Below, piece after piece: positions 1 through 9,163 of a stretch of DNA of 64,000 bases. The first letter of the stretch is position 1; each line of letters opens with the position of its first letter. The position numbers and the translations under genes are program-made. The notes beneath the pieces were generated by a model that did not search any database, was not told the DNA's origin, and saw only the letters and a list, made by a program, of their open reading frames with translations. The stretch is from CAYYAQ01 sp964469555. GTDB taxonomy: Bacteria; Planctomycetota; UBA1135; UBA2386. The stretch is taken from contig CAYYAQ010000007.1 of the NCBI GenBank assembly GCA_964469555.1, forward strand, positions 1-64,000, in the 5' to 3' direction.

Positions 1-187
1 TTTCACGCCGCAAACGCGGCATAACCCCGCTGTTCATCGAACCGGGGGAAGGTCAGGCCTTGATCATGGAAGTTCCGTTGCAGTGTTTCAGGGACCTCCA
101 TGATAGCCGGTCCGCCGGCGGTGCGGTTGGAATGACCCGCGTACTCAATCCTCGATCTACGACAATAGACGGAGACGCGGACGGACC

Positions 188-218
188 GGCCACGGCTGGC
201 CCGCCCGTCCGCGGGCGG
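188..218 (-). terminator. GC-rich hairpins after an orphan gene end
   Basis: Two adjacent inverted repeats lie just past the stop codon of the remnant at 223-399: ggcca/tggcc (188-192 with 197-201) and ccgccc/gggcgg (201-206 with 213-218). There is no clear T tract, so an intrinsic terminator is only inferred from position and stem strength. Confidence 0.3.
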
Positions 219-222
219 CGGT

Positions 223-399
223 CTACTGGGCGATTCGGACTGGCGTCGCGTTGCTCACGAACTCGAATCCCGACGGCCCCATCACGACGAACGCGTGATG
301 TGCGGTCATGCTCTTCGCGAACGGCATCGCCGGCACCGTCAGCGTCGCCGATGCTGCCCGACCGACTCGGCGATGCGCTCTGCAGTGTTCCGCGCGCTG
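223..399 (-). pseudogene. Orphan C-terminal module of an exported protein
   Basis: The minus-strand frame closed by TAG at 223-225 encodes a gene end that reads like the C-terminal beta-sandwich module of exported proteins in this window: a TLTVPAMPF segment, then a strand ending FEFVSNATPVRIAQ. Similar pieces occur at 53224-53436 and 55692-55877, and an intact copy closes the CotH protein at 24200-26572. Upstream the frame is cut by a TGA at 400-402 and no start codon with leader is visible, so only the last 45 or so residues survive. GC-rich hairpins follow the stop, as expected for a former gene end. The rest of 1-434 shows nothing else convincing. Confidence 0.4.
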
Positions 400-434
400 T
401 CATTTGATCACGGGATGAGGCAAGCTGCGACAAG

Positions 435-2045
435 ATGAAGAGATCTCGAACACGGAGGACGATGCCCGAGTTCTCGGCGCGCGTGCTGGCAGCCGTTGCA
501 TTGACCGGACTCTTCTCGGGCGCCGCGGCTCAGGAGAAGCCGCCGAACGTCATCTTCTTTCTGGTCGATGATCTCGGTTGGAGAGACGTCGGTTGCTTCG
601 GGAGCCCGTTCTACGAAACCCCGAACATCGATCAGTTTGCGCGGGAGGGCGTGCGCTTCACGTCGGCCTACGCTGCCTGCCACGTGTGCTCTCCGACACG
701 CGCGAGCATTCTCACCGGCAAGTATCCCGCGAGGTTGGGGCTGACGGACTGGATCAGCGGGCGCCGCAACTTCCAGTTTCAGATGCTGAAGAACGTGAGG
801 GGACTGCAACAGCTGCCGACCAAGGAGGTCACGCTCGCCGAGACCCTCAAGGCCGCGGGATATCGAACGGCGGCGATCGGCAAGTGGCACCTGGGACGCA
901 AGCCGTCGGATCCGAGCGCGCACGGATTCGATCAGCACGTTCCCCACGATTGGTCGCGGGGCGCACCCAACCGGACGTACACCTCGCCGTACCGACTGAA
1001 GGGTCTCGAAGGGCCCAAGGGCGAATACCTCACCGATCGATTGACGGATGAGGCCGAGAAGTTCATCGAAGCCAACAAAGACCGCCCCTTCTTCCTGTAC
1101 TTCGCGCACTTCGCGGTCCACGATCCCATTCAGGGGCGAGAGGATCTCGTGGAGAAGTACAAGAAGAAGCTGGCGGGCACCGAGGCCTCGGACGGACTGC
1201 CGTTCATTCTCGAGGGGAACCCGGACGCGGAGACACCTCTGTCGAGATCAGACCTGACTGCCAGGTTGGATCGGAAGGCCTTCGCCGGCTACCGCGTCCT
1301 GCCGGAGGGCACGGTCAAGATCAAGCAACGACAGGACAACGTCCACTTCGCGGGAATGGTCGAAGCGGTGGATCAGAGCCTCGGTCGCGTGCTCGCAAAG
1401 CTGAAGCAGCTAGAACTCGACCGCAACACCATCGTGATCTTCTTCTCCGACAACGGTGGCATGTCAGGTGCCAACTTTGGGGGGCCGAAGAGGGTCATTC
1501 CACCGAAGAGGCTGGATCGCGCGTTCTCCACTTCCAATCTTCCGCTTCGTGGCGCCAAGGGCTGGTTGTACGAAGGCGGCATCCGCGTGCCGCTGATCGT
1601 GAAGTGGCCCAAGAGTGGCAAGCCGGGAACGGTGTGCGATCAGCCTGTGATCAGCACCGATTTCTATCCGTCTATACTGGAGATGGTCGGACTGCCGCAA
1701 AGGCCCGAGCAACACATGGACGGCGAGAGCATCGCGCCTCTCGTGAAGGGCGGGAAGGAGATCGCGCGCAAGGCGATCTACTGGCACTTCCCGCACTACA
1801 GCAACCACGGCATGCAGAGTCCCGGTGGGGCGGTGCGCATGGGGGACTACAAGCTGTTGGAGTACTTTGAGCGAGACACGGTGCAGTTGTTCAACCTCAG
1901 GGACGACCTCGGCGAGCAACACGATCTCTCCCGAACTCAACCGAAGAAGGCCGCCGAACTGAGGAAGATACTGCGCGCATGGCGGGCTTCGGTTTCGGCC
2001 AAGATGCCGACCGCCAACCCTAACTACGTTCCGCCCGGAAAGTGA
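435..2045 (+). CDS. Exported sulfatase (arylsulfatase family S1)
   Basis: A 536-residue sulfatase of the alkaline phosphatase superfamily, expected to hydrolyse sulfate esters of polysaccharides outside the cytoplasm. Seen: an arginine-rich start and hydrophobic leader (about residues 1-32, ending GAAAQ); the first metal-binding motif FFLVDDLGW (residues 41-49); and the active-site signature C85-S-P-T-R89, whose Cys is normally matured to formylglycine. GKWHLG and the later FFSDNGG metal/active-site motif are also present. Length is normal for the family. An internal ATG at 462 could be the true start; the upstream SD is weak either way. No sulfatase-maturation enzyme is encoded in the window. 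It stands alone, facing away from the remnants on both sides. Substrate cannot be assigned from sequence alone. Confidence 0.93.
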   Translation: MKRSRTRRTMPEFSARVLAAVALTGLFSGAAAQEKPPNVIFFLVDDLGWRDVGCFGSPFYETPNIDQFAREGVRFTSAYAACHVCSPTRASILTGKYPARLGLTDWISGRRNFQFQMLKNVRGLQQLPTKEVTLAETLKAAGYRTAAIGKWHLGRKPSDPSAHGFDQHVPHDWSRGAPNRTYTSPYRLKGLEGPKGEYLTDRLTDEAEKFIEANKDRPFFLYFAHFAVHDPIQGREDLVEKYKKKLAGTEASDGLPFILEGNPDAETPLSRSDLTARLDRKAFAGYRVLPEGTVKIKQRQDNVHFAGMVEAVDQSLGRVLAKLKQLELDRNTIVIFFSDNGGMSGANFGGPKRVIPPKRLDRAFSTSNLPLRGAKGWLYEGGIRVPLIVKWPKSGKPGTVCDQPVISTDFYPSILEMVGLPQRPEQHMDGESIAPLVKGGKEIARKAIYWHFPHYSNHGMQSPGGAVRMGDYKLLEYFERDTVQLFNLRDDLGEQHDLSRTQPKKAAELRKILRAWRASVSAKMPTANPNYVPPGK

Positions 2046-2054
2046 CGCAGGTGC

Positions 2055-2393
2055 CTACGCGGACCTGCTGCCGACGATGCTCACGCGATATGCGGCGAGC
2101 AATTCCTGCATCTCCGGACGCTCCGGCAACTCGGACTCGAGCATTTCTTCGTCGGGACCCACTGTCGAGGCTTCGGCCACGGCATCCTGGATCGGTTCGT
2201 GTGCGAAGCCTGGAGTCGTCCACCTGGCCACGTCCGCGATGAGGGTCTCGCCCCGGATCGGCTTCGCCAAGTACGCATCACATCCCGCGCCGAGACATTG
2301 CGCAGCGTCATCGGACATTGGCAACGCGGTGAGAGCCAGGATTGGCAACGTCGACCTCGGGTTGCAGATCCTCGGGTAGTACGCATCCAGGCC
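2055..2393 (-). pseudogene. Response-regulator receiver fragment
   Basis: The minus-strand frame ending at 2055 encodes the second half of a receiver (REC) domain: LPILALTALPM, then a Gly-Cys-Asp-Ala stretch and the conserved Lys in YLAKPI, followed by about 60 residues that may begin an Hpt-like helical region (LPERPEMQELLAAY). The first half of REC, including the phospho-accepting Asp, is absent. At about 2386-2395 the homology stops and, in another frame, an OtsA N-terminus begins. It is therefore a truncated piece of a hybrid kinase or response regulator joined to unrelated coding sequence. No start codon with leader belongs to it. Confidence 0.7.
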
Positions 2394-2583
2394 AACCCAC
2401 CCAAAGGAACGCGGAGTCTGTTTTGATTCCACCGACTGCGGATGCAAGGCTGTCGTCGCTGGTTCTCGAAGTCCAGTTGCCATCGGTGATCCGAAGACTC
2501 ACCGGGAGTCGATTGCTGGCTATGACAAGTCTGCGTGTAGGTGGATTCGCCTCGTTGGCGATAAGGAGATTGTGAGGGGTCAT
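2386..2583 (-). pseudogene. otsA: Trehalose-6-phosphate synthase N-terminal fragment
   Basis: Minus strand, ATG at 2583. The first 66 codons match the start of GT20 trehalose-6-phosphate synthase: RRLVIASNRLPVSLR (near 17-31), SAVGGIK and the FLWVGWPG motif (59-66). At WPG the OtsA homology ends abruptly and the sequence passes into a receiver-domain fragment read in a different frame, so about 400 residues including the UDP-glucose and glucose-6-phosphate sites are missing. The fragment is divergent from the GH15 gene at 2622, an arrangement consistent with trehalose/glucan gene clusters in other bacteria. Inference: a deletion removed most of otsA and fused its start to another gene. Confidence 0.7.
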
Positions 2584-2621
2584 GAGGCTGAGTTCGAGCG
2601 GACGCCCGGGGTGAGCGAGTA

Positions 2622-4373
2622 ATGCAGTACGGAATCATCGGGAATTGCGCCTACAGCGCTTTGGCAGAGGCCGGTCGCATGGTGTGGTTATGTTGGCCAC
2701 GCATGGACAGCAGCCCCGTCTTTGGTGCCTTGCTCGATGACGAGAAGGGGGGATCCTTCGACGTCGAGGCGATCGGTCTCACGAGCGTCGAGCAGACGTA
2801 TGTCGAAAATACGAACATCCTCCGCACGGTTTTCCGCAGCGACTCCGGCTCGTTCGAACTGCTGGACTTCGCGCCGCGATTCCGGCAGTACGGACGCTCG
2901 TTCAAACCGAACATGCTCGTGCGTATCTTGCGTCCCCTGGAGGGCGAACCGCTCGTTCGGGTCGGCATCAACCCGACATACGACTACGGTCGCGCCGACG
3001 TCACAAAGTGGATGGCGAGCAACCACATCGAGTTCAACGGCCTGCCTGCACCGTTGCGATTGACGTCAAATATTCCCCTGACGTACCTCGACGAAGGCCG
3101 CAACTTCGTGCTGACGAATGAACGGCACCTCGTCCTGACGTACGGCGAACCCCTACAGGAGTCGCTGGAGGAAACGGCGAACATATTCTTGGACCAGACG
3201 TGCGATTACTGGCGTCGTTGGGTCAAGAGTTCGCGCATTCCTCGCGACTACCAGAAGCAAGTCATCCGTTCGGCGCTCGTTCTCAAGCTCCACCAATACG
3301 AGGATACGGGCGCGATCATCGCTTCGACCACGACCAGTCTGCCCGAATTCCCTGGCTCCGGTCGGTGCTGGGATTATCGATTCTGCTGGCTGCGTGACGC
3401 GTACTTCTCGCTCAACGCGTTCGAACGGCTCGGGCACTTCGACGAGATGGAGCGATTCCTGACGTATCTGCGCACGATTCTCGAGACGCACGGCGGCAAG
3501 CTGCAGCCGTTGTACAGCGTGAGTGGGAAAGCGGATCTGTCCGAGGAGATCCTGGATCACCTCGACGGATTCCGAGGGCAGAAGCCGGTGCGCATCGGGA
3601 ATCAAGCGCACGAGCATGTCCAGAACGACATCTACGGCGAGATGATCCTCGCGATCAGCCGACTGCTCCTCGACTCACGTTTCGTGGGTTTCGAAGGGCT
3701 CGGTGGCGCATGCCCGCTGATCGAGCGTCTGCTCGACGAGGTGGAGAAACGCCTCGAAGATCCGGACGCGGGATTGTGGGAACTGCGGGGTGAGGAGCAA
3801 CTGCACACGTTCACGCTGCTGACGCACTGGGCTGGAGCCCGTCGTGCCGCCGAAGTCGGCGATGCGGTTGGTGCCCGCGATCTCAGCGACAAGGCGCTCC
3901 GCATCGCGGAGAAGGCGCGCAGCATCATCGAGACTCGATGCACGGATCCGGACACCGGTGCACTGACGCAGTCCGCTGACAAGAAGAACCTCGATGCCGC
4001 CACGCTGCTCGCGTTGCACTTCGGGTTCTGGGAGCCGGATGATCCCGCTGCGGCGAGGCATGTCGAAGCGATCGGAGTGCAGCTCAACGTCGGCGGTCTC
4101 CTCAGACGTTACGATGTCGCGGACGACTTCGGCCAACAAGAGGCGGCGTTCACAGTCTGTTCGTTCTGGATGGTCGAGGCCCTCGCCATCGTCGGCAAGA
4201 AGAACGATGCGCGCATCCTCTTCGAGCGCCTGCTCAGTCACGGCAACGACCTCGGGCTGTTCAGTGAGGACATCCTTCCGAAGACGGGGGAGCTGTCCGG
4301 CAACTTCCCGCAGACGTACTCACACGTCGGGCTGATCAACGCGGCCTTTCGGTTGTCTCGAAGCTGGGAATAG
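2622..4373 (+). CDS. GH15 family glucoamylase/trehalase-like hydrolase
   Basis: A 583-residue glycoside hydrolase family 15 protein, an inverting hydrolase of alpha-glucosidic bonds (glucoamylase, glucodextranase or trehalase activities are known in the family). Seen: an N-terminal beta-sandwich region (to about residue 205) with ELLDFAPRF, then the (alpha/alpha)6 barrel with WDYRFCWLRDA (250-260), the first catalytic Glu in LWELRGEE (E387) and the second in KTGELSGNFPQ (E557), followed by the typical SHVGLINAA end. No signal peptide, so it is probably cytoplasmic. ATG at 2622 follows a purine-rich stretch. Next to it, divergent, is the broken otsA piece, so a role in trehalose or storage-glucan turnover is plausible although the synthase here is lost. 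Confidence 0.9.
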   Translation: MQYGIIGNCAYSALAEAGRMVWLCWPRMDSSPVFGALLDDEKGGSFDVEAIGLTSVEQTYVENTNILRTVFRSDSGSFELLDFAPRFRQYGRSFKPNMLVRILRPLEGEPLVRVGINPTYDYGRADVTKWMASNHIEFNGLPAPLRLTSNIPLTYLDEGRNFVLTNERHLVLTYGEPLQESLEETANIFLDQTCDYWRRWVKSSRIPRDYQKQVIRSALVLKLHQYEDTGAIIASTTTSLPEFPGSGRCWDYRFCWLRDAYFSLNAFERLGHFDEMERFLTYLRTILETHGGKLQPLYSVSGKADLSEEILDHLDGFRGQKPVRIGNQAHEHVQNDIYGEMILAISRLLLDSRFVGFEGLGGACPLIERLLDEVEKRLEDPDAGLWELRGEEQLHTFTLLTHWAGARRAAEVGDAVGARDLSDKALRIAEKARSIIETRCTDPDTGALTQSADKKNLDAATLLALHFGFWEPDDPAAARHVEAIGVQLNVGGLLRRYDVADDFGQQEAAFTVCSFWMVEALAIVGKKNDARILFERLLSHGNDLGLFSEDILPKTGELSGNFPQTYSHVGLINAAFRLSRSWE

Positions 4374-4456
4374 TCGCGTCGGTACTCAGAAAACCCCCTG
4401 GCGACGCGAGATCGAATGACTTGCCCTCGTTCGTGTGAGTCTTGGTGGGGCGAAAC

Positions 4457-4901
4457 ATGGTTCATTGCGTAAGGACTCTTGCATCGTAGCTGTCTCTTGT
4501 CCTGACCGTTCTGTTGTTCGCTGGTTGCCATGGCCAGAGCGATGACCTTGCGGCTCTAGGACTCGCATTCGACACTCCGTTCGACTTCAACGACGACTCC
4601 TACCGGAAGCACGGCATCGATCCCGACAAGCTGATCAACCGCCTCACGCCGAGTCACGACTTTGCGGCGGCGGGCAAGTCGCAGGATACGTCGAGGAACG
4701 GCACGCGCATCCTCCAGGCGTTCGGTGGGTACGGCAGCCGTGAAACGCCGCCGCGAGGTCTGGAGTCAGTGCCAGCTGGCGCAGCGATCGGCGTCAGACC
4801 TTCTCCTCGCCGCCCTGGAATCGACGCCGCGTCACCGGCTCTTTGCCGAGAAACGTCTTCTTTGGTTGCTGTGCCTGGAATACGGGCTGGCTGCCAACTG
4901 A
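4457..4901 (+). pseudogene. Decayed lipoprotein gene
   Basis: From ATG 4457 the frame reads MVHCVRTLAS, a TAG at 4487-4489, then in the same frame a hydrophobic stretch LSLVLTVLLFAGC typical of a lipoprotein leader with Cys lipobox, followed by about 70 coding-like residues (FDTPFDFNDDSYRKHGIDP and later TSRNGTRILQAFGGY). Around 4740 coding character moves to the next frame, which starts at GTG 4740 and ends at TGA 4899-4901 (RREVWSQ to LEYGLAAN). The most economical reading is a lipoprotein gene with a nonsense codon inside its leader and an internal frameshift or deletion. I do not recognise the family. The flanks of this 560-base gap show nothing else. Confidence 0.45.
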
Positions 4902-4933
4902 TCGCCGGCGTCGGTCGAGAGAGCACCTGACGG

Positions 4934-5641
4934 CTACCCGTACGGTCTAGTCGGCCCGCGTCCGCCCATCACCGCACCGATACACGCGAACAGCCCGCCG
5001 ACGATCACTGTGAACGGGATCCAGAAGACCGCCTGCGACAGTGTGAGAAAGACGAACAAGTCGTTGCCGACCTGGGCGACATGGCCGACGGGCAGCTTCT
5101 CGTAGTGCGTGCCCCATTCGTTTTGCACAGCGAACCAGGTGACGATGATGACGGGAACGCGCGCGAGGACTCCGTACAACAGAAGGGCGAGGGCAACGCG
5201 GCCCCAGGCGACGAACGCGATGATCACGCCGACGAAGAGAAGCCCAACTGCGTAGACGATCCCCGTCGGTTCCGAGGGATTGGCCGCATCGTGCGGCATG
5301 GAGATCAACCCGGTCTGGATGCAGGCCGCGGCACCACCCACTACGACGATGATGGACAGGAGGAAGAGTCCGAACGTCTTGCCGAGTTTGTCCGGTCCGC
5401 CGCCCGTTCGGCGCAGTCGCAGACCGAACCAGAAACCGAAGAGCATCAGGAGCCACGTGATCCCGATGACCCCCGGTGGGATCAGCGTGCCTGCCGCGTC
5501 CGTCTCGTTGGGCGCGATGTTGCGAAACAGCGGCGCGCTCCACTCCAGAAGCTCACCGGTCAGCCGGAGTCCGGTGACGAGCAGCGTGATCAGTGCGGGG
5601 ATCTTCACCAGGGCCCACGAGCTTGGCGCATCGCTGTTCAT
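4934..5641 (-). CDS. Polytopic membrane protein of unknown function
   Basis: A 235-residue integral membrane protein. I chose ATG at 5641 (MNSDAPSSWALVKIP); the open frame runs further upstream but there it is arginine-rich shadow of the neighbouring gene. About six or seven hydrophobic segments are visible: near residues 9-31, 55-75, 86-110, 123-145, 145-168 and 191-225. A glycine-rich loop between segments 2 and 3 carries TGGGPDKLG. No catalytic motif or transporter signature is recognised. It lies 41 bases downstream of the DJ-1/PfpI gene on the same strand, so the two may be co-transcribed. Confidence 0.75.
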   Translation of the reverse strand: MNSDAPSSWALVKIPALITLLVTGLRLTGELLEWSAPLFRNIAPNETDAAGTLIPPGVIGITWLLMLFGFWFGLRLRRTGGGPDKLGKTFGLFLLSIIVVVGGAAACIQTGLISMPHDAANPSEPTGIVYAVGLLFVGVIIAFVAWGRVALALLLYGVLARVPVIIVTWFAVQNEWGTHYEKLPVGHVAQVGNDLFVFLTLSQAVFWIPFTVIVGGLFACIGAVMGGRGPTRPYG

Positions 5642-5682
5642 GGCCGGAGCATAGTCATTCGATCGACGTACAGCGACGTTCG

Positions 5683-6240
5683 TCAGCTGACCTCGCCGAG
5701 GCACGTGAAGATCAGCCGGTAGAACTCCGGATGGGATACCCACGTCTGTGCGGTGACGATCCTGCCATCCCGCACTGCCTGGTTCTCGTCGTAGCGACCG
5801 CCGTTGGACTCGATCTCGAATCGGATGTGTTCGTAGGCGGTCATGCAGGTGCCTTCGGCCAGGCCGGCGCTGATCAGGATCTGGATGCCGTGACAGATGG
5901 CGAAGATCCACTTCTCCTGGCTGTCGAACTCCCGGACGATCTCGATGACGCGCGGGTCGTTGCGGAGGTACTCGGGCGCGCGACCGCCCATCATGACGAC
6001 CGCGACGTAGTCCGCGACTTTGACCTCTGCGAACGTCAAGTCGGACTCCAGTGAGTAGCCGACGCGCTCCACATACGTGTCCCACCCGGGTTCGAAGTCG
6101 TGCATGACCAGGTTCAGGCGGCGTTTCGACGGTGCGGCGACCACGGACTCGTAGCCGGCCTCGCGGAACCGATGGACGGCGTACAGGGTCTCGTAACTCT
6201 CGCCGGCATCACCGGTGACGATCAGGATCCTCTGGGTCAT
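5683..6240 (-). CDS. DJ-1/PfpI family protein
   Basis: A 185-residue DJ-1/PfpI superfamily protein, cytoplasmic, of the group that includes glyoxalase/deglycase-like and stress proteins; the activity of this member cannot be read from sequence. Seen: an N-terminal Rossmann-like strand RILIVTGDAGE with the conserved Glu near residue 14, the MMGGRAPEYLR segment, and the nucleophile elbow AICHGIQ with Cys116. Length is typical of a single domain. Start: ATG 6240 is preceded by GCAGGAG at a good distance; a longer frame to 6273 has no such site. It may be the first gene of a two-gene unit with the membrane protein downstream. Confidence 0.87.
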   Translation of the reverse strand: MTQRILIVTGDAGESYETLYAVHRFREAGYESVVAAPSKRRLNLVMHDFEPGWDTYVERVGYSLESDLTFAEVKVADYVAVVMMGGRAPEYLRNDPRVIEIVREFDSQEKWIFAICHGIQILISAGLAEGTCMTAYEHIRFEIESNGGRYDENQAVRDGRIVTAQTWVSHPEFYRLIFTCLGEVS

Positions 6241-6381
6241 TGGGTGTCGAACTCCTGCGGGGAGGGTAATCACTTCAGGTCGGTCTTCGCAGGAATACCG
6301 GGGGGATCCGGCCCGTCTCTTGCGGGCGGACAGAGAACCGTTTCATTCTCAGTCCCTTCGATTTTACCAAGGAATGGACCA

Positions 6382-7203
6382 ATGCAACTACGATTCTCGT
6401 GGCGTTTCGCCGCCCTCGCTCTCCTCTCGCTGATTGCAACCGCGAGCACGCCGTTGCCACATGTCGTAGCGCAAGACAAGGCGAGCTCCTCCCGAGGCTT
6501 TGTGCTGGAACCAGGAGAACACACGTTGGGGAATATTCTCCGCAGCGCCGCGAAGTACCTCGGTCGGAACTTCTTCATGAACCCGAACGAGGTCGACAGC
6601 GATCAGAACACGGTCGAAATCCAGAAGAAGCTCAACCTGGACGCGATTGGTTGCGAGGAAGTCGTGAGTCAGATCGCCTACATGAAGGGGTTCACGATCG
6701 TTCCGATCGACCCTCTGCGTGGGCTCTACGACGTGATCTCATACCGCGGTGAGCGCACTCTGGAGATTTCGACTCACGCACTCCACCTGAGCCCCGACGA
6801 AGTCTTGCGAAAATCAGAACTGAAAGTGTACGTGCTCACGTCGTTCTCGTTGAAGCACATCGACGCGACGAGGGCGGCCCAACAACTCCGACCGTTATTC
6901 ATGGCGGGGGGCGGTCTCAACGTCCTCAACTTCGGAACTGCGGGAACGAAGCAGAGCTTGATCCTGCAGGGATACGCTGGTCAAGTCGCCAGCGCGATCC
7001 ACCTGTTGCGGGGAGTCGACATGCCCCAGCGGCAGGTCGTCGCGTCCCCTCGGCGGGAGCCCTCCGAGCATGTCTCGCAGCAGTTGGCGTTGCTCTCGAG
7101 AGCCGCCAAAGCGACCGCGACGTCACGGCTCGCGATGCAAAAACGCCTCACGGACCTCGAGGCTCGGTTTGCGGCGCTCGAATTCTCTAGGAAGAAGTTG
7201 TAG
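6382..7203 (+). CDS. Exported protein with secretin N-domain-like fold
   Basis: 273 residues with a clear signal peptide (ATG 6382, hydrophobic to about residue 30, VVAQ cleavage region) and AAGGA as SD at 6369-6373. The mature part resembles small N-domains of secretins and related proteins: a LGNILRSAAKYLGRNFF segment, the conserved-looking VEIQKKLNLDAI, a strand-rich middle (YDVISYRGER), then LKHIDATRAAQQLRPLF and the loop before SLILQGYAGQVASAI, which is how the N1-type repeat of GspD-like proteins ends. There is no secretin beta-barrel domain, and the C-terminus is a short coiled-coil-like stretch. Role is inferred only: an envelope scaffold or an accessory of a secretion machine. No pilus or secretion genes are adjacent. 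Confidence 0.65.
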   Translation: MQLRFSWRFAALALLSLIATASTPLPHVVAQDKASSSRGFVLEPGEHTLGNILRSAAKYLGRNFFMNPNEVDSDQNTVEIQKKLNLDAIGCEEVVSQIAYMKGFTIVPIDPLRGLYDVISYRGERTLEISTHALHLSPDEVLRKSELKVYVLTSFSLKHIDATRAAQQLRPLFMAGGGLNVLNFGTAGTKQSLILQGYAGQVASAIHLLRGVDMPQRQVVASPRREPSEHVSQQLALLSRAAKATATSRLAMQKRLTDLEARFAALEFSRKKL

Positions 7204-7270
7204 ACGGCGCCGGGGCTATCGGTGCGCGACACCGAGGATGGGGACAGCCCCTGTGCTGCGCTCGGCGAAG

Positions 7271-7279
7271 TGCTACAAT
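7271..7279 (+). promoter_or_regulatory. Possible extended -10 promoter of the kinase operon
   Basis: TGCTACAAT matches an extended -10 (TGn-TANNNT) 73 bases before the kinase start at 7352. No good -35 hexamer is visible at 17 bases. Just upstream, GGGGacagCCCC (7240-7251) could end the previous transcript. Confidence 0.3.
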
Positions 7280-7351
7280 GAACGGTGAGTCGGAGGCGGC
7301 GCCTACCGAGGTGGACGCATCCGGTCTCGCCTCTGCTCCCTGCTCCGAAAA

Positions 7352-9163
7352 ATGCTCTTGAGTTACGTGCACGAGATGTGCGTCCCCGCGATCCCGGGCT
7401 TCGAGATGATCTCCAAGTTAGGTGAGGGGGGTATGGGTACGGTGTACCTCGCCCGTGAGATCGTCAGCGACCGTGAAGTCGCGATCAAACTGCTGACGGC
7501 GACCCCTGACACGACGGATGCGGAGAGCCGGGCACGTTTCGCGCGCGAGACCCGCATGATGACCCAGGTCTCGCATCCGAACGTCGTCGCCGTGATCGAC
7601 AACGGTTCGGTGGATGGCCGTGACTACCTCGTCATGGAATACGTGGACGGTCGCAGCCTCCGCGACGTCCTCACGGAGTCCGGAGCGTTTTCGCCGCCAG
7701 CAGCCAGCGAGGTACTCGACGGTATCGCCGCCGCGCTCTCCTGTCTCCACGAGCAGAGCATCGTGCACCGTGACCTCAAGCCGGGGAACATTCTCCTGGA
7801 GCGAGGCGGTTGGGTGAAGCTCACCGACTTTGGCCTCTCGGCGCCGGTCGCGGAACTCGGCGACATCACGGGCACGAACCAGTTTGTCGGGAGCTTCGAC
7901 TACATGGCACCGGAGCAACGGACTCGACTTCCGCTCGACGAACGGGTCGACCAGTTCTCCCTCGCCGTGATCGCGTATGAAATGCTCACAGGTAAGCGAC
8001 CGGTGGGTACCTACAAGTCCCCGTCGAGCATCAACCCGCGATTGAGCCGCGGGGTCGATCCGGTCATCGCCCGCGCGTTGGAAGAAGACCCCGACGATCG
8101 CTACCCAACAGTGGAGCGCTTCATCGGTTTGCTCCGGGTGGCGCTGTCGAGGGTCTCCCGACGTCGACGCACGGCGATCGTGAGCGGGGCCTACGCCGCG
8201 GTGCTCGTCTCCTTGATCTGGGGCTGGGAGTCGATCTTCGGGTCGTTCTTCGAATCGGGCGCGGATCCCAATGGTGTGGTTAGGCGCGAGGTTTCGGAAG
8301 TCTCGAACAAGCCCGGGTTGGCGACAGACCCAAATCCCCCGACCGCCGCGAAGAAGGACTCCGTCAACTGGGGCGAGATCGCGGACGATCGCCTGGCCGA
8401 GGGCAAGCTCGACGCCGCGACCAAGGCGCTCGACGAGGCGATCAAGCTCGACAAGTCGGATCCGAATCTGTTCCGCCGCCGCGCGCTAGTCCACAAGTCC
8501 AACGATATGTTCCAGCTCGCGCTAGACGATCTACTCACCGCTCGAATGCTCGATCCGACGTTCGTGGACGCGTGGGTGGGTGCGGCGTCGATCCATGTGA
8601 ACTTGAACAACTACCCGGAGGCCGTGGAGTTGCTGGACGAAGCGATCTCGAAGGATCCTTCCCTGGCCACAGCGTTCGCATGGCGAGGCTGGGCGTACCA
8701 CGGACTGAGGCGCGACGATCGGGCTCTCGAGGATCTCGAGCAAGCGATCAAACTGGACCCCGACTGTGGGATCGCGTACCAGTGGCGCGGCTTCCTCGCG
8801 AAGCGTCGGAGAGATTGGGTGAATACGGGAAGGGACTACACCCACTTCGTGCGCTGCCACGCGGACGATCCCAACGCCCACCGACTCCTCGCGTCGTTTC
8901 TCGCCCTGTGCCCCGACCGCAAACACCGGGACGGCAGGCGCGCGGTGGAACACGCGAAACGAGCCTGCATTCTGACGAATTACCAGTCGTGGGCCATGTT
9001 GCGGGTGTTGGCTTCATCTCATGCCCAAGCCGGCGAGCTGACCGAAGCGATCGACTGTTGTGAAAAGGCGCGCAAGCTGGCCCCGGAGAACCAGTGGCGC
9101 AAGCTCAAAGATCAGAAGAAGAGTTACGAAAAGCGCCTCGCTGCCAAAGGGATGACTCCCTGA
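7352..9163 (+). CDS. Ser/Thr protein kinase with TM segment and TPR domain
   Basis: A 603-residue Hanks-type kinase. Seen: glycine loop GEGGMGTVY (24-32), ATP-binding Lys46 in VAIKLL, catalytic HRDLKPGN (139-146), DFG (159-161) and an APE-like MAPEQ, so the kinase should be active. One TM helix follows (about 274-291), then an acidic linker and, from about 346, six or seven TPR-type repeats running to the end. With one helix the TPR part would lie on the other side of the membrane from the kinase. ATG 7352 or in-frame ATG 7376 could be the start; neither has a strong SD. Its stop overlaps the start of the next gene (TGATG, 9161-9165), so a histidine kinase is translationally coupled to it. 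Confidence 0.92.
   Translation: MLLSYVHEMCVPAIPGFEMISKLGEGGMGTVYLAREIVSDREVAIKLLTATPDTTDAESRARFARETRMMTQVSHPNVVAVIDNGSVDGRDYLVMEYVDGRSLRDVLTESGAFSPPAASEVLDGIAAALSCLHEQSIVHRDLKPGNILLERGGWVKLTDFGLSAPVAELGDITGTNQFVGSFDYMAPEQRTRLPLDERVDQFSLAVIAYEMLTGKRPVGTYKSPSSINPRLSRGVDPVIARALEEDPDDRYPTVERFIGLLRVALSRVSRRRRTAIVSGAYAAVLVSLIWGWESIFGSFFESGADPNGVVRREVSEVSNKPGLATDPNPPTAAKKDSVNWGEIADDRLAEGKLDAATKALDEAIKLDKSDPNLFRRRALVHKSNDMFQLALDDLLTARMLDPTFVDAWVGAASIHVNLNNYPEAVELLDEAISKDPSLATAFAWRGWAYHGLRRDDRALEDLEQAIKLDPDCGIAYQWRGFLAKRRRDWVNTGRDYTHFVRCHADDPNAHRLLASFLALCPDRKHRDGRRAVEHAKRACILTNYQSWAMLRVLASSHAQAGELTEAIDCCEKARKLAPENQWRKLKDQKKSYEKRLAAKGMTP

Noticed and set aside
5642..6085. N-terminal extension of the membrane protein gene
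   Set aside because: It overlaps the DJ-1/PfpI gene on the same strand in another frame and is arginine-rich; the natural start is ATG 5641.
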